Positions 7,858-16,618 are shown, counted from the first letter of the stretch. The stretch: DNA of 64,000 nucleotides from Paractinoplanes rishiriensis (GCF_016862375.1 NZ_BOMV01000015.1:1-64000), one strand, 5' to 3'. The notes: generated by a model not told the origin, from the sequence alone. Numbers and translations: made by a program.

Positions 7858-9545
7858 CCGAGAACCCTCAGCACCGGGCGTGGCGGGTGACCGAGCCGAT
7901 CCACGCCATGATCTACTTCGTGCCGGAGGCCACCGAGGCGTACACCCGGCTCGGCCTGACCCCCGGCGACGGCTACTTCGCGGCGCGCGGTGCCGCGTTC
8001 GGGCCGGCCGGCCCGGCCCTGGTCACCGCCACCTTCTACAACTTCAAGCCGGCCCTGGTGGCCCGGGCGCTGCCCGCGGTGTGGTCGGTGACCACGCCGG
8101 CGGCCGTGCTGGAGGCCCGGCTGGCCGCGGTGGACGCCGCCCTGACCCGGGGCCTCGGCCCGGACGTGCTGGAGTCGCCCCAGATGGCCGAGGCCGCGCG
8201 CCTGGCCCGCCGGGCCGCCGAGGCCGCCGCCGGGCACCCGCAGGGCCGCCCGCTCTTCGCCGCGCACGCCGGGCTGAGCTGGCCGGACCGCCCGCACCTG
8301 GTGCTCTGGCACGCGCAGATGCTGCTGCGCGAGTTCCGCGGTGACGGGCACGTGGCGGCGCTGATGGCGGCCGGCCTCAGCGGCCTCGAGTCGATCGTGC
8401 TGCACGCCGCGACCGGCGACGTGGACGCCAAGTTCATGCGGGTCAGCCGGGGCTGGCAGCACTCCGAGTGGGACGCCGCGGCGGACGACCTGCGCGAGCG
8501 CGGCCTGCTGGACGGCGACAAGATCAGCGACTACGGCCGGGAGCTGCGCGCCGAGATCGAGGCGACGACCGACCGGCTGGCCGCGCCCGCCTACGACGTG
8601 ATCGGGAACAACGGGTGCACCCGGCTCGCCGAGCTGACCCGGCCCTTCAGTCTGAGGATTGTGAAGGCCGGAATGCTTGATCCGGCCGCCGCACTGCCTC
8701 GGCCACAGGGCCGAGGAGGCACCCCGGTGACGACCGAGACCGCGGCGCCCCCCACCGAGGAAGTGGTGAAACGGCGGTCGACGGACCACCCGGTCGACTG
8801 GTGGGCACAGTTCCCCGAGGTGTCCGAGAAGTTCGACGCCGCCCTGGTGACCGAGGGCCTGTCCGACCTGATCATGCCGAAGATCAAGTCCCCGCTGCTG
8901 CGGCGCGAGGCCGAGATCGCGTCCGCCGTCGTGGTCATGCACCTCAACAAGGCGCACAGCGAGGAACTGGCGGTCCGGGCCCGGAAGGCGGTCGGCCGGC
9001 TGGAGGCGACCGTGTCCCGGCTCGACGACCGGTCCACCTCCGACGACACCGGCACCGGCGAGGCGTACGCCCTCGCCCATGCCCTGCGGGGCCGGTGGGC
9101 CGAGGCGGCCGCCGCGGCCGAGTCGTTCGTCAGCTACCAGGAGTTGCTCCGGGTGTTCGTGTCGGCGCTGCGCCTGGAGCGGTTCGACCCGGTGCTCACC
9201 GTGCGGCTGCTGCGGGCCGGCCAGCACCCAGCCGTCGCGGTGCGGACCGGACTGATCGTCGGCAAGTACGGCTGGTGGCCGGACTGGCTGCTCAAGGTCG
9301 TCACCGAGCGGGCGGTGCACGGCCTGCTCGACGAGGACACCATCACGGCCCTCGACCAGTGCGCCTACGCCGAGCTCAGCCCGGCCCAGGCCCGGATGGC
9401 CCGGCGGCTGCTGCAGGGCGAGCCGGACCTGATCGAGGCCTCGGCGACCCGGCTCGAGGGCCTGGGCGAGGAGGAGGCGGCGGCGAAGCTGCGCGAGGGC
9501 GACCTCACCGCGGTCGCCCTCGCCGCCCGGCTCATCCCGCTGTAA
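7854..9545 (+). CDS. SCO6745/SalK-like protein read through in frame into a second hypothetical domain
   Basis: The open frame encodes 563 residues. Residues 1-275 resemble the actinobacterial SCO6745 (SalK-like, helix-turn-helix) family, which is normally a free-standing protein of about this length; I see WHAQMLLREFRGDGHVAAL and the terminal block DVIGNNGCTRLAELTRPFS. Residues 292-563 are an unrelated helical domain of unknown function. The junction (about 8662-8726) uses codons rare in this gene (CTT, GCA, CCT, CCA, CGA, GGA), includes a hairpin, and carries a GAGGAGG site seven bases before GTG 8727. I infer two genes that lost the separating stop codon, or a programmed overlap. Whether a 563-residue fusion is made is open. 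Confidence 0.65.
   Translation: MTENPQHRAWRVTEPIHAMIYFVPEATEAYTRLGLTPGDGYFAARGAAFGPAGPALVTATFYNFKPALVARALPAVWSVTTPAAVLEARLAAVDAALTRGLGPDVLESPQMAEAARLARRAAEAAAGHPQGRPLFAAHAGLSWPDRPHLVLWHAQMLLREFRGDGHVAALMAAGLSGLESIVLHAATGDVDAKFMRVSRGWQHSEWDAAADDLRERGLLDGDKISDYGRELRAEIEATTDRLAAPAYDVIGNNGCTRLAELTRPFSLRIVKAGMLDPAAALPRPQGRGGTPVTTETAAPPTEEVVKRRSTDHPVDWWAQFPEVSEKFDAALVTEGLSDLIMPKIKSPLLRREAEIASAVVVMHLNKAHSEELAVRARKAVGRLEATVSRLDDRSTSDDTGTGEAYALAHALRGRWAEAAAAAESFVSYQELLRVFVSALRLERFDPVLTVRLLRAGQHPAVAVRTGLIVGKYGWWPDWLLKVVTERAVHGLLDEDTITALDQCAYAELSPAQARMARRLLQGEPDLIEASATRLEGLGEEEAAAKLREGDLTAVALAARLIPL
8697..8729 (+). promoter_or_regulatory. Hairpin overlapping an internal Shine-Dalgarno and GTG start
   Basis: CCTCGGCC (8697-8704) pairs perfectly with GGCCGAGG (8709-8716) around an ACAG loop. 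The right arm includes the first half of GAGGAGG (8713-8719), the site that would serve GTG 8727. Folding would hide the site and ribosome passage from the upstream frame would open it, giving coupled translation. It could instead be the remnant of a terminator between two formerly separate genes. Confidence 0.6.
8727..9545 (+). CDS. Probable independent internal gene: hypothetical helical protein (alternative start)
   Basis: GTG 8727 lies seven bases after a strong ribosome binding site (GAGGAGG, 8713-8719) and begins a 272-residue protein, VTTETAAPPTEEVVKRR and onward. It is mostly helical, with Arg/Leu-rich segments such as RLEATVSRLDDR and LRLERFDPVLTVRLLRAGQ. No family is recognised and there is no membrane segment or signal peptide. 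It shares frame and stop with the longer frame starting at 7854, so it could be made separately from internal initiation. A conserved-hypothetical role is all that can be supported. Confidence 0.5.
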   Translation: MTTETAAPPTEEVVKRRSTDHPVDWWAQFPEVSEKFDAALVTEGLSDLIMPKIKSPLLRREAEIASAVVVMHLNKAHSEELAVRARKAVGRLEATVSRLDDRSTSDDTGTGEAYALAHALRGRWAEAAAAAESFVSYQELLRVFVSALRLERFDPVLTVRLLRAGQHPAVAVRTGLIVGKYGWWPDWLLKVVTERAVHGLLDEDTITALDQCAYAELSPAQARMARRLLQGEPDLIEASATRLEGLGEEEAAAKLREGDLTAVALAARLIPL

Positions 9546-9548
9546 GGG

Positions 9549-10691
9549 CTACGAGCCACCTTCGTTCAGGGTCACCGCCTGCGGCTGGAACGACGTGCCG
9601 GTCACGTCGATTCCGGCCGCCTTGGCCTGGGTGATCGCCTGGTTGATGTAGTCGTTGGTGTAGGCCAGCCCCTCCGGCGCCTTCTTGAGCACGGTGTCGC
9701 CGGTCTGGTTCTTGGCGGTCATCGAGATGTCCACGGTCTGCTTCCAGGACGCCTCGTCCACCACACCGATCCCGGCCGGCGACGGCCAGATCAGCTTGTT
9801 CACCTCGTTCATCTGCCACAGCTGGTGGCTCTTGCCGAGCTTGGAACCCTTGGCCACCACCAGGTCGCGGCACTTCTCGGCGTTGTCCCGGCAGAACGCC
9901 CAGCCCTTGATCGTGCCGAGCAGGAACTTCACGGTCTGCTGCTGGTACGCCGGATCGTTGAGCTTCTCGGTGTTGGCCCAGACCGAGTCCTGCAGCATCG
10001 CCGAGGCGTTCGTCTTCCAGTCGATGACCGCGAAGTCGTCGGCCGTGTAGAGCTTGCCGGTCTGCGGGTTCTTGGCCTCCAGCAGCTGGGCGTACTCGTT
10101 GTAGCTCATCGCCTGGGCGGCGTCGATCTCCCGCTTGAGCAGCGCCTGCATGTCGAACTGCTGCTGCACCAGGGTGACGTCCTTGCCCGGGTCGAGCCCG
10201 GCCTTGGTCATCCCGGCGAACAGCTCGAACTCGTTGCCGAAGCCCCAGTTGCCGATCTTTTTGCCCTTGAACTGGGCCGGCGAGGTGATCCCCGAGTCCT
10301 TCCAGACCACCTGGTACGTGCCGGAGCGCGCGAAGATCTGGCCGACGTCGGTGATGCCCGCGCCGGACTCGCGGGAGGCCAGCGCCTTGGGCACCCAGGC
10401 GATCGCGTAGTCGGCCTTGCCCTGGGCCAGCACGGTCTGCGGCACGATGTCGACCGCACCCTCGAGCAGCTGCACGTCGAGGCCCTGCTCCTGGTAGAAG
10501 CCCTGGTCGACGGCCGCGATGTAGCCGGCGAACTGGGCCTGGAAGAACCACTGGAGCTGGAGTTTCACCGGGGCGAGCGCCCCGCCGCTGCCGCCCGGCG
10601 CGGGCGTGGTGGTGTTCTGGTCGGCCGTGCCGCAGCCGGCGAGCAGCGCGGTAGCGACGGCAACAGCGGTAAATATACGAAATCGTGGCAC
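9549..10691 (-). CDS. ABC transporter substrate-binding lipoprotein, NMT1/THI5-like
   Basis: This 380-residue extracytoplasmic binding protein has a lipoprotein signal, TALLAGC with C20 as the likely lipidated cysteine. The mature part opens with KLQLQWFFQAQFAGYIAA, typical of NMT1/THI5-like (SsuA/ThiY) binding proteins for pyrimidine precursors, sulfonates and related small molecules. GTG 10691 is preceded by GGGAGG at good spacing. It is the last gene of the minus-strand operon, 32 bp after the permease. The neighbouring dihydropyrimidinase and nitrilase-type amidohydrolase suggest a pyrimidine or hydantoin ligand, which is inference. The gene converges on 7854-9545 with only 3 bp between stops. 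Confidence 0.92.
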   Translation of the reverse strand: MPRFRIFTAVAVATALLAGCGTADQNTTTPAPGGSGGALAPVKLQLQWFFQAQFAGYIAAVDQGFYQEQGLDVQLLEGAVDIVPQTVLAQGKADYAIAWVPKALASRESGAGITDVGQIFARSGTYQVVWKDSGITSPAQFKGKKIGNWGFGNEFELFAGMTKAGLDPGKDVTLVQQQFDMQALLKREIDAAQAMSYNEYAQLLEAKNPQTGKLYTADDFAVIDWKTNASAMLQDSVWANTEKLNDPAYQQQTVKFLLGTIKGWAFCRDNAEKCRDLVVAKGSKLGKSHQLWQMNEVNKLIWPSPAGIGVVDEASWKQTVDISMTAKNQTGDTVLKKAPEGLAYTNDYINQAITQAKAAGIDVTGTSFQPQAVTLNEGGS

Positions 10692-10723
10692 AGGAACCTC
10701 CCGAGGAATGACAACAGGCCGGG

Positions 10724-11488
10724 TCAGGCGATCAGGCGCTGGCGCCAGGGCATCGCCAGCCGCTCCAGCAGGAGCGTGGTGAGATAGAAGGTCAGTCCGA
10801 GCAGGCAGGCGCCGACCACGAAGGCCCAGGCACGGGAGTAGGCGGTGAACGCGGCCGCGGAGGTGATCCGCGACCCGAGACCGCTCTGCAGGCCGCCGAA
10901 GTACTCGGCGACGACTGCGGCGATGACGGCCAGCGACGACGCCTGTCGCAGGCCGGTGAAGACGTAGGGGAGGGCGCCGGGCAGCCGCACCTTCACCGCG
11001 AAGGTCCAGCCGCTGGCCGCGTACGTGTGCATGAGCTCGCGGTGGATCGGGTCGACCTCGCGCAGGCCGCGCAGGGTGTTGATGAAGACCGGGAAGAACA
11101 CGATGATCGCGGTGACCAGCCGGCGGGGCAGGCTGCTGGTCGACTCGAACATGTTGTTGAGGATCGGGGCCAGCGCGATGATCGGCAGCGCGTTCAGCAC
11201 CGCCGCGAACGGGATGGAGATCTCGCCGATCGCCCGGAACCGGCTCGCCGCCATCGCCGCGAGCACCCCGGCGACGGCTCCGCAGATCAACCCGACCAGC
11301 GCGTTGGCGCCGCTGGCCAGGGCCGCCTCCCAGACGTTGCGGCGCTGCTCGACCAGCTGTCCCCAGATCGCCGACGGCGCCGGCAGGATGAACGGCGCGA
11401 TCCGGCCGAGCGTGACGGTCAGCTCCCAGCCCACGATCGCCAGCACCCCGACCAGCAGCGGCGGGAGCCCGGCCCGCACCCACTTCAT
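10724..11488 (-). CDS. ABC transporter permease (SsuC/ThiX type)
   Basis: This 254-residue inner-membrane protein has about six hydrophobic segments. Its cytoplasmic EAA loop, ELMHTYAASGWTFAVKVRLPG, contacts the ATPase. The family imports taurine, sulfonates, nitrate or thiamine precursors with an NMT1-like binding protein. Its start overlaps the ATPase stop by 4 bp (ATGA), so it is translationally coupled. It is one of two permeases in the operon, so the transporter may be a permease heterodimer. Confidence 0.93.
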   Translation of the reverse strand: MKWVRAGLPPLLVGVLAIVGWELTVTLGRIAPFILPAPSAIWGQLVEQRRNVWEAALASGANALVGLICGAVAGVLAAMAASRFRAIGEISIPFAAVLNALPIIALAPILNNMFESTSSLPRRLVTAIIVFFPVFINTLRGLREVDPIHRELMHTYAASGWTFAVKVRLPGALPYVFTGLRQASSLAVIAAVVAEYFGGLQSGLGSRITSAAAFTAYSRAWAFVVGACLLGLTFYLTTLLLERLAMPWRQRLIA

Positions 11489-12270
11489 CGCGCGTCCGCC
11501 CGCTGGGACGGCACCCCGCGCAATTCCTGGCGCACCGAGGTGACGTAGCCGAAGTACCGGTCGGACTGGCGGGCCGCGTCGTCGCGGGCCGGCAGGTCCA
11601 CGTCGATCGCCGCGGTGATCCGGCCGGGCCGGGCCGACATCACCACCACCCGGTCGGACAGGAACACCGCCTCGGAGATCGAGTGCGTGACGAACACCGT
11701 GCTGGTGCCGGTCTGGGCGCAGATGCCGAGCAGCTCGGACTGCAGGCGCTCGCGGGTCATCTCGTCCAGCGCGCCGAACGGCTCGTCCATCAGCAACAGC
11801 GGCGGCTGTACGGCGAGCGCCCGCGCGATGGCGACCCGCTGCTGCATGCCGCCGGACAGCTGGGCCGGGTAGTGCCCGGCGAACTCGGCCAGCCCGACCA
11901 GGGCCAGCATCTCCTCAGCACGCGCCCTGCGGCCGGCGCGGGACAGGCCGCGCAGCTCCAGCGGCAGCTCCACGTTGCGCAGCACGGTCCGCCACTCGAA
12001 CAGCCCGGCCTGCTGGAAGGCGATGCCGTAGTCCTGGTCGCGGCGGGCCTGGCCGGCGTTCTTGCCGGCCACCGTCACGGTGCCGGTGGTCGGCTCGATC
12101 AGGTCGGCGATCAGCCGCAGCAGCGTGCTCTTGCCGCACCCGGACGGCCCGATCAGCGAGACGAACTCGCCGCCGGCCACGGTCAGTTCGACCTCGGACA
12201 GCGCCGTGACCTCGTCGGCACGACCCTGGTTGAAGACCTTCGTCACCTTGTCCACGACAACCGCGGTCAC
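11485..12270 (-). CDS. ABC transporter ATP-binding protein
   Basis: This 261-residue ATPase has every motif in order: Walker A GPSGCGKST (41-49), Q-loop at FQQAGLF, signature LSGGMQQR (138-145), Walker B LLLMDE (158-163) and switch His196 in VTHS. It is of the SsuB/TauB type and would energise import with the two flanking permeases. The start is GTG 12270, preceded by AAGGAGG. An 82-bp gap separates it from the upstream permease gene; within that gap I see no clear promoter, so operon continuity is likely. Confidence 0.94.
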   Translation of the reverse strand: MTAVVVDKVTKVFNQGRADEVTALSEVELTVAGGEFVSLIGPSGCGKSTLLRLIADLIEPTTGTVTVAGKNAGQARRDQDYGIAFQQAGLFEWRTVLRNVELPLELRGLSRAGRRARAEEMLALVGLAEFAGHYPAQLSGGMQQRVAIARALAVQPPLLLMDEPFGALDEMTRERLQSELLGICAQTGTSTVFVTHSISEAVFLSDRVVVMSARPGRITAAIDVDLPARDDAARQSDRYFGYVTSVRQELRGVPSQRADAR

Positions 12271-12352
12271 TGTTCCTCCTTAGCTGTGCCCTTCTGGCCC
12301 TCGCCGGCGAGGCCGTCCGTCGGTGCGGCCGGGTGCCGCTCGGTGCGGGCGA

Positions 12353-13192
12353 TCACAGGGTGACCACCTCCACGTGCCTCCGGTGCCGCATCAGCGGCCG
12401 TTCGAGCAGGCTCACCGCACCGGCCACCAGGAGGCCGAGCAGCGCGGCACCGAGCATCGCGGTGTAGACCTTCGCGGGGTCGCTGGTCGCCTCCCGGGAG
12501 TACTCGATGATCAGGCGGCCGATCCCGCCGCGGGTGCCGGTGGAGATCTCGCCGACCACCGCGCCCACCACGGCGGCCGCGCCGGCCAGGCGGAGCGCCG
12601 GGAACAGGTAAGGCAAAGCGGCCGGCAGCCGGAGCTTGGCCAGCGTGCGCCACCACCCGGCGGCGTAGCTGCGCATCAGCTCGACGCCGCTCGCGGACGG
12701 CGACTGCAGGCCGCGCAGCATGCCCACCGCGACCGGGAAGAAAGCCAGGTAGGCGGCGATCACCGCGACCGTCATCCATTCCGCCCACAGCACGCTCCAC
12801 CCGGCCACCAGCGGCGCGAGCGCCACCAGCGGCACCGTCTGGGAGAGGATCACGTACGGGAGCAGGCCGCGCTCGACGATGCGGAACCGCTGCATCACCA
12901 TCGCCAGCAGCAGCCCCACGAACGCGCCCGCCGCGAAACCGGCCGCCGTGATGCCGGCCGTGAACAGGCACGCCTGCAGCACCACGATCCAGACCGGCCG
13001 GCCGCCCGTGAGTTCGGGGCGGCCGAGCCGGTCCAGCACCGTCCACAGGTGCGGCATGGACAGGTCGTCGGCGCGCGGCAGCACCCGCACCCCGAACAGC
13101 ACGGTGCCGTCCGGGCTGCCGACGACCTTGTAGCCCTCCCAGAGCGCCGCGAAGAGCGCGACGCCGGCCAGGGCGAACAGCACCCTTCTCAC
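12353..13192 (-). CDS. ABC transporter permease, second copy
   Basis: This 279-residue membrane protein has about six hydrophobic segments and an EAA loop, ELMRSYAAGWWRTLAKLRLPA. It is clearly homologous to the permease at 10724-11488 but has a longer N-terminal loop (about residues 25-60). The start is GTG 13192, which overlaps the TGA of the LLM oxidoreductase gene in a GTGA; an in-frame extension further upstream would run through that gene and is rejected. Two permeases with one ATPase and one binding protein suggest a heterodimeric channel. Confidence 0.9.
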   Translation of the reverse strand: MRRVLFALAGVALFAALWEGYKVVGSPDGTVLFGVRVLPRADDLSMPHLWTVLDRLGRPELTGGRPVWIVVLQACLFTAGITAAGFAAGAFVGLLLAMVMQRFRIVERGLLPYVILSQTVPLVALAPLVAGWSVLWAEWMTVAVIAAYLAFFPVAVGMLRGLQSPSASGVELMRSYAAGWWRTLAKLRLPAALPYLFPALRLAGAAAVVGAVVGEISTGTRGGIGRLIIEYSREATSDPAKVYTAMLGAALLGLLVAGAVSLLERPLMRHRRHVEVVTL

Positions 13193-14184
13193 GTGAGCGC
13201 CGGGATGATCTGCGATCCGTAGGCCGCCAGGGTCTCCTCCTTGGCGTCGTGCTGCAGATAGACCGCGAACTGGTCGACGCCCAGGTCGCGCAGTTCGTGC
13301 AGCCGTTTCAGGTGGTTCTCGACCGGGCCCAGGACGCAGAACCGGTCGACCACCTCGTCCGGCACGAACGTGGTGTGGGTGTTGCCGGCCTTGCCGTGCT
13401 GCGCGTAGTCGTAGCCCTGGCGCTCCTTGATGTAGTCGGTGAGCACCTGCGGCACCGCGCCGTCCGCGCCGTACCGGGCCACGATGTCGGCCACGTGGTT
13501 GCCGACCATGCCGCCGAACCACCGGGTCTGCTCGCGCTGATGGGCCAGGTCGTCGCCGACGTACGCGGGCGCCGCCACGCAGAACTTGATCGACATGGGA
13601 TCCCGGCCGGCCCGCTCGGCGGCCGCGCGCACCGCGCCGATCATCCAGGCCGCGATGTCCGGGTCGGCCAGTTGCAGGATGTACCCGTCGCCGACCTCGC
13701 CGGTCAGGGCCAGGGCCTTGGGCCCGTACGCGGCCACCCAGACCTCGAGGCGGCTGTCCGGTGCCCAGGCGAACCGCAGCTCCCGGTCGCGCAGGCGCAC
13801 CTGCTCGCCGTTCGCCAATCCCTTGATCACCTGGACCGACTCACGGAGCTGGCCCAGCGTCTGCGGCTGGGCGCCGAGCACCCGCAGCGCCGAGTCGCCC
13901 CGGCCGATTCCGCAGATGGTCCGGTTGCCGTACATCTCGTTGAGCGTGGCGAACAGCGACGCGATGACCGTCCAGTCCCGGGTGCCCGGGTTGGTGACCA
14001 TCGGGCCGACGATCACCCGCTCGGTCTCGTCGAGGATCTTGGAGTAGATGACGAACGGCTCCTGCCAGAGCACGTGCGAGTCGAACGTCCACACGTGGCT
14101 GAAGCCGGCCGCCTCGGCCTTCTTCGCCAGCTCGACCACCCGCAGCGCGGGCGGGTCGTTCTGCAGCACTACACCGATGTCCAT
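13189..14184 (-). CDS. LLM-class F420-dependent oxidoreductase (TIGR03842-like)
   Basis: This 331-residue TIM-barrel enzyme of the luciferase-like monooxygenase superfamily resembles the F420-dependent branch: FSHVWTFDSHVLWQEP near the N-terminus, ICGIGRGDSALRVLG, and EVGDGYILQLADPD. It sits between dihydropyrimidinase and the transporter, coupled to the latter by GTGA, so it should act on the same substrate. Reduction of a pyrimidine or hydantoin precursor using F420H2 is my inference. ATG 14184 is preferred, as GAGGGGG lies about eight bases upstream; GTG 14190 would add two residues. Confidence 0.88.
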   Translation of the reverse strand: MDIGVVLQNDPPALRVVELAKKAEAAGFSHVWTFDSHVLWQEPFVIYSKILDETERVIVGPMVTNPGTRDWTVIASLFATLNEMYGNRTICGIGRGDSALRVLGAQPQTLGQLRESVQVIKGLANGEQVRLRDRELRFAWAPDSRLEVWVAAYGPKALALTGEVGDGYILQLADPDIAAWMIGAVRAAAERAGRDPMSIKFCVAAPAYVGDDLAHQREQTRWFGGMVGNHVADIVARYGADGAVPQVLTDYIKERQGYDYAQHGKAGNTHTTFVPDEVVDRFCVLGPVENHLKRLHELRDLGVDQFAVYLQHDAKEETLAAYGSQIIPALT

Positions 14185-14194
14185 CCCCACCCCC

Positions 14195-15598
14195 TCACCG
14201 CAGGTAACTGGACAGCGCGCGGGGGACGTACTTGCCGCGGCCGGCCCGCCCGGTGTACTCGCCGCCGGAGCTGATCACTTCGCCGCGGGACAGCACGGTG
14301 TCGACCCGGCCGTCGATCTCCCAGCCCTCCCAGGCGGAGTGGTCCATGTTCATGTGGTGCGTCTCCACGCTGATCCGGGTGTGCCCGCCCGGGTCGTACA
14401 CCACGATGTCGGCGTCCGAGCCGGGCGCGATGATGCCCTTGCGCGGATAGAGGCCGAACATCCGGGCCGGCGTGGTGGCGATCGTCTCGACCCAGCGCTC
14501 CAGCGACAGCTTGCCGTCGACCACGCCCTGGTAGAGCAGGTCCACCCGGTGCTCGACGCTGCCGATCCCGTTCGGGATCTTGGAGAAGTCGCCGAGGCCG
14601 AGCTCCTTCTGGTCCTTGAAGCAGAACGGGCAGTGGTCGGTGGACACCACGGACAGGTCGTTGGTGCGCAGGCCCTGCCACAGGTCGGCGCGGTGCGGCT
14701 CGTGCTTGCTGCGCAGCGGCGTCGAGCAGACCCACTTGGCGCCCTCGAAGCCGGGCGCGCCCAGCTGGTCCTCGAGGGTCAGGTAGAGGTACTGCGGGCA
14801 GGTCTCGGCGAACACGTTGCGGCCCAGGTCGCGGGCGGCCTTCACCTGCTCCAGGGCCTTGGACGCGCTCAGGTGCACGATGTAGAGCGGGCAGTCGGCG
14901 GCCACGCTGGCCAGCCAGATCGCCCGGCTGGTCGCCTCGGCCTCCAGCTCCTGCGGCCGGGTCAGGCCGTGGTGGACCGGATCCGTCTCGCCGCGTTCCA
15001 GGGCCTGCTTGACCAGCACGTCGATGGCCGGGCCGTTCTCGGCGTGCATCATGATCATGGCGCCGTTCTCACGGGCCTTCTGCATGGCCCGCAGGATCTG
15101 GCCGTCGTCCGAGTAGAAGACGCCCGGGTACGCCATGAACAGCTTGAAGCTGGTGATGCCCTCGTTGGCCACCAGGTGGTCCATGGCCTTGAGTGCGTCG
15201 TCGTCCACGCCCCCGATGATCATGTGGAACGCGTAGTCGATGTGGCAGTTGCCGTCCGCCTTGCCGTGCCAGGCGGCCAGGCCGTCCTGCACGACCTCGC
15301 CGTACCGCTGCACCGCGAAGTCGACGATCGTGGTGGTCCCGCCGATCGCCGCCGCCCTGGTGCCGGTGTCGAACGTGTCGCTGGCGTGGGTGCCGCCGAA
15401 CGGCAGTTCCATGTGGGTGTGCGCGTCGACCGCGCCCGGGATCACGTACTTGCCGGTCGCGTCGATGACCTCGGGCCCCTCCGCAGGACCCTGGCCGGGC
15501 GCGAAGATCGCGGCGACGGTCTCGCCGTCCACCAGCACGTCGGCGGGGTAGGCGCCGGACGGCCCGACGACCGTCCCGCCCTTGATCAGGATGCTCAC
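14195..15598 (-). CDS. hydA: Dihydropyrimidinase / D-hydantoinase
   Basis: This 467-residue cyclic amidohydrolase hydrolyses dihydrouracil, dihydrothymine or 5-substituted hydantoins to N-carbamoyl amino acids. Metal-binding residues are visible: H60 and H62 in DAHTHM, the carbamylated lysine K152 in TSFKLFMAYPG, and the late aspartate in VSTDHCPF. Length and spacing are normal for the family. The start is GTG 15598, overlapping the TGA of the upstream nitrilase-type gene (GTGA). Together with that gene and the class III aminotransferase at 18017 it makes a plausible reductive pyrimidine degradation route. A classical dihydropyrimidine dehydrogenase is not in the window. Confidence 0.95.
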   Translation of the reverse strand: MSILIKGGTVVGPSGAYPADVLVDGETVAAIFAPGQGPAEGPEVIDATGKYVIPGAVDAHTHMELPFGGTHASDTFDTGTRAAAIGGTTTIVDFAVQRYGEVVQDGLAAWHGKADGNCHIDYAFHMIIGGVDDDALKAMDHLVANEGITSFKLFMAYPGVFYSDDGQILRAMQKARENGAMIMMHAENGPAIDVLVKQALERGETDPVHHGLTRPQELEAEATSRAIWLASVAADCPLYIVHLSASKALEQVKAARDLGRNVFAETCPQYLYLTLEDQLGAPGFEGAKWVCSTPLRSKHEPHRADLWQGLRTNDLSVVSTDHCPFCFKDQKELGLGDFSKIPNGIGSVEHRVDLLYQGVVDGKLSLERWVETIATTPARMFGLYPRKGIIAPGSDADIVVYDPGGHTRISVETHHMNMDHSAWEGWEIDGRVDTVLSRGEVISSGGEYTGRAGRGKYVPRALSSYLR

Positions 15599-16434
15599 GG
15601 CTGCACCAGCCCGTCGTAGGAGTCGGGGCGGCGGTCGCGGTAGAACTGCCAGCGGTCGCGGACCGTCCCGAGCAGCGAGAGGTCGAGGTCGCGGACGATC
15701 AGCTCGGGGTTGTGGGTGTCGGCCACCTCACCTACGAACTTGCCCTCGGGGTCGACGAAGTAGGTCTGGCCGTAGAAATCGTTGTCGCCCAGCGGCTCGG
15801 TGCCGACCCGGTTGATCGCCCCGATGAAGTACTCGTTCGCCACCGCGCTGGCCGGCTGTTCCAGCTGCCAGAGGTAGGACGAGAGGCCGCGGCTGGTGGC
15901 CGACGGGTTGAAGACGATCTTGGCGCCGTTCAGGCCGAGCGCCCGCCAGCCCTCGGGGAAGTGCCGGTCGTAGCAGATGTAGACGCCGATCCGGCCCACC
16001 GCGGTGTCGAAGACCGGGTATCCCAGGTTGCCGGGCCGGAAGTAGAACTTCTCCCAGAAGCCCTTGACCTGCGGAATGTGGTTCTTGCGGTACTTGCCGA
16101 GGTACTTGCCGTCGGCGTCGACCACCGCGGCGGTGTTGTAGAGGACGCCCTCCTGCTCCTTCTCGTACATCGGCAGGACCATGACGAGGCCCAGTTCGGC
16201 GGCGAGGGCCTGGAAGCGCTCGGTGGTGGGGCCGGGAATCGACTCGGCGTACTCGTAGTAGGCCGCGTCCTGGACCTGGCAGAAGTACGGCCCGTAGAAC
16301 AGCTCCTGGAAGCAGATCACCTTCGCACCCTGTGCGGCGGCGTCGCGGGCATAGTCCTCGTGTGCCTTGATCATCGATTCCTTGTCGCCCGTCCAGGTGG
16401 TCTGGACGAGGGCGGCACGAACGACGTCGGTCAT
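15595..16434 (-). CDS. Nitrilase-superfamily amidohydrolase, probable beta-ureidopropionase
   Basis: This 279-residue carbon-nitrogen hydrolase has the full catalytic triad: E44 in FQELFYGPYF, K117 in KYRKNHIP and C154 in VYICYDRHFPEG. The nearby block QELFYGPYFCQVQ and the pairing with dihydropyrimidinase favour N-carbamoyl-beta-alanine or N-carbamoyl amino acid hydrolysis. ATG 16434 is chosen because GAGAGGGGC lies upstream and the N-terminus MTDVVRAALVQ matches the family. It is the first gene of the operon and diverges from the MocR-type regulator across about 184 bp. Confidence 0.93.
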   Translation of the reverse strand: MTDVVRAALVQTTWTGDKESMIKAHEDYARDAAAQGAKVICFQELFYGPYFCQVQDAAYYEYAESIPGPTTERFQALAAELGLVMVLPMYEKEQEGVLYNTAAVVDADGKYLGKYRKNHIPQVKGFWEKFYFRPGNLGYPVFDTAVGRIGVYICYDRHFPEGWRALGLNGAKIVFNPSATSRGLSSYLWQLEQPASAVANEYFIGAINRVGTEPLGDNDFYGQTYFVDPEGKFVGEVADTHNPELIVRDLDLSLLGTVRDRWQFYRDRRPDSYDGLVQP

Positions 16435-16618
16435 GGCTGCTGCCCCTCTCTCGTATCGCTCGTCAGGCACGGTGGCGCGCCTGTGATCGTCTGTCTACTC
16501 CCCGTTATAGACCCTGCGCTAGAGCTTGCATGTCCGGTTCGGATGCCGTAGGACCTTAACGACACACATTCAAGCGGACAATTGCTCGTACGTAACGGAA
16601 TGTTTCTGGAAGGCAAAT

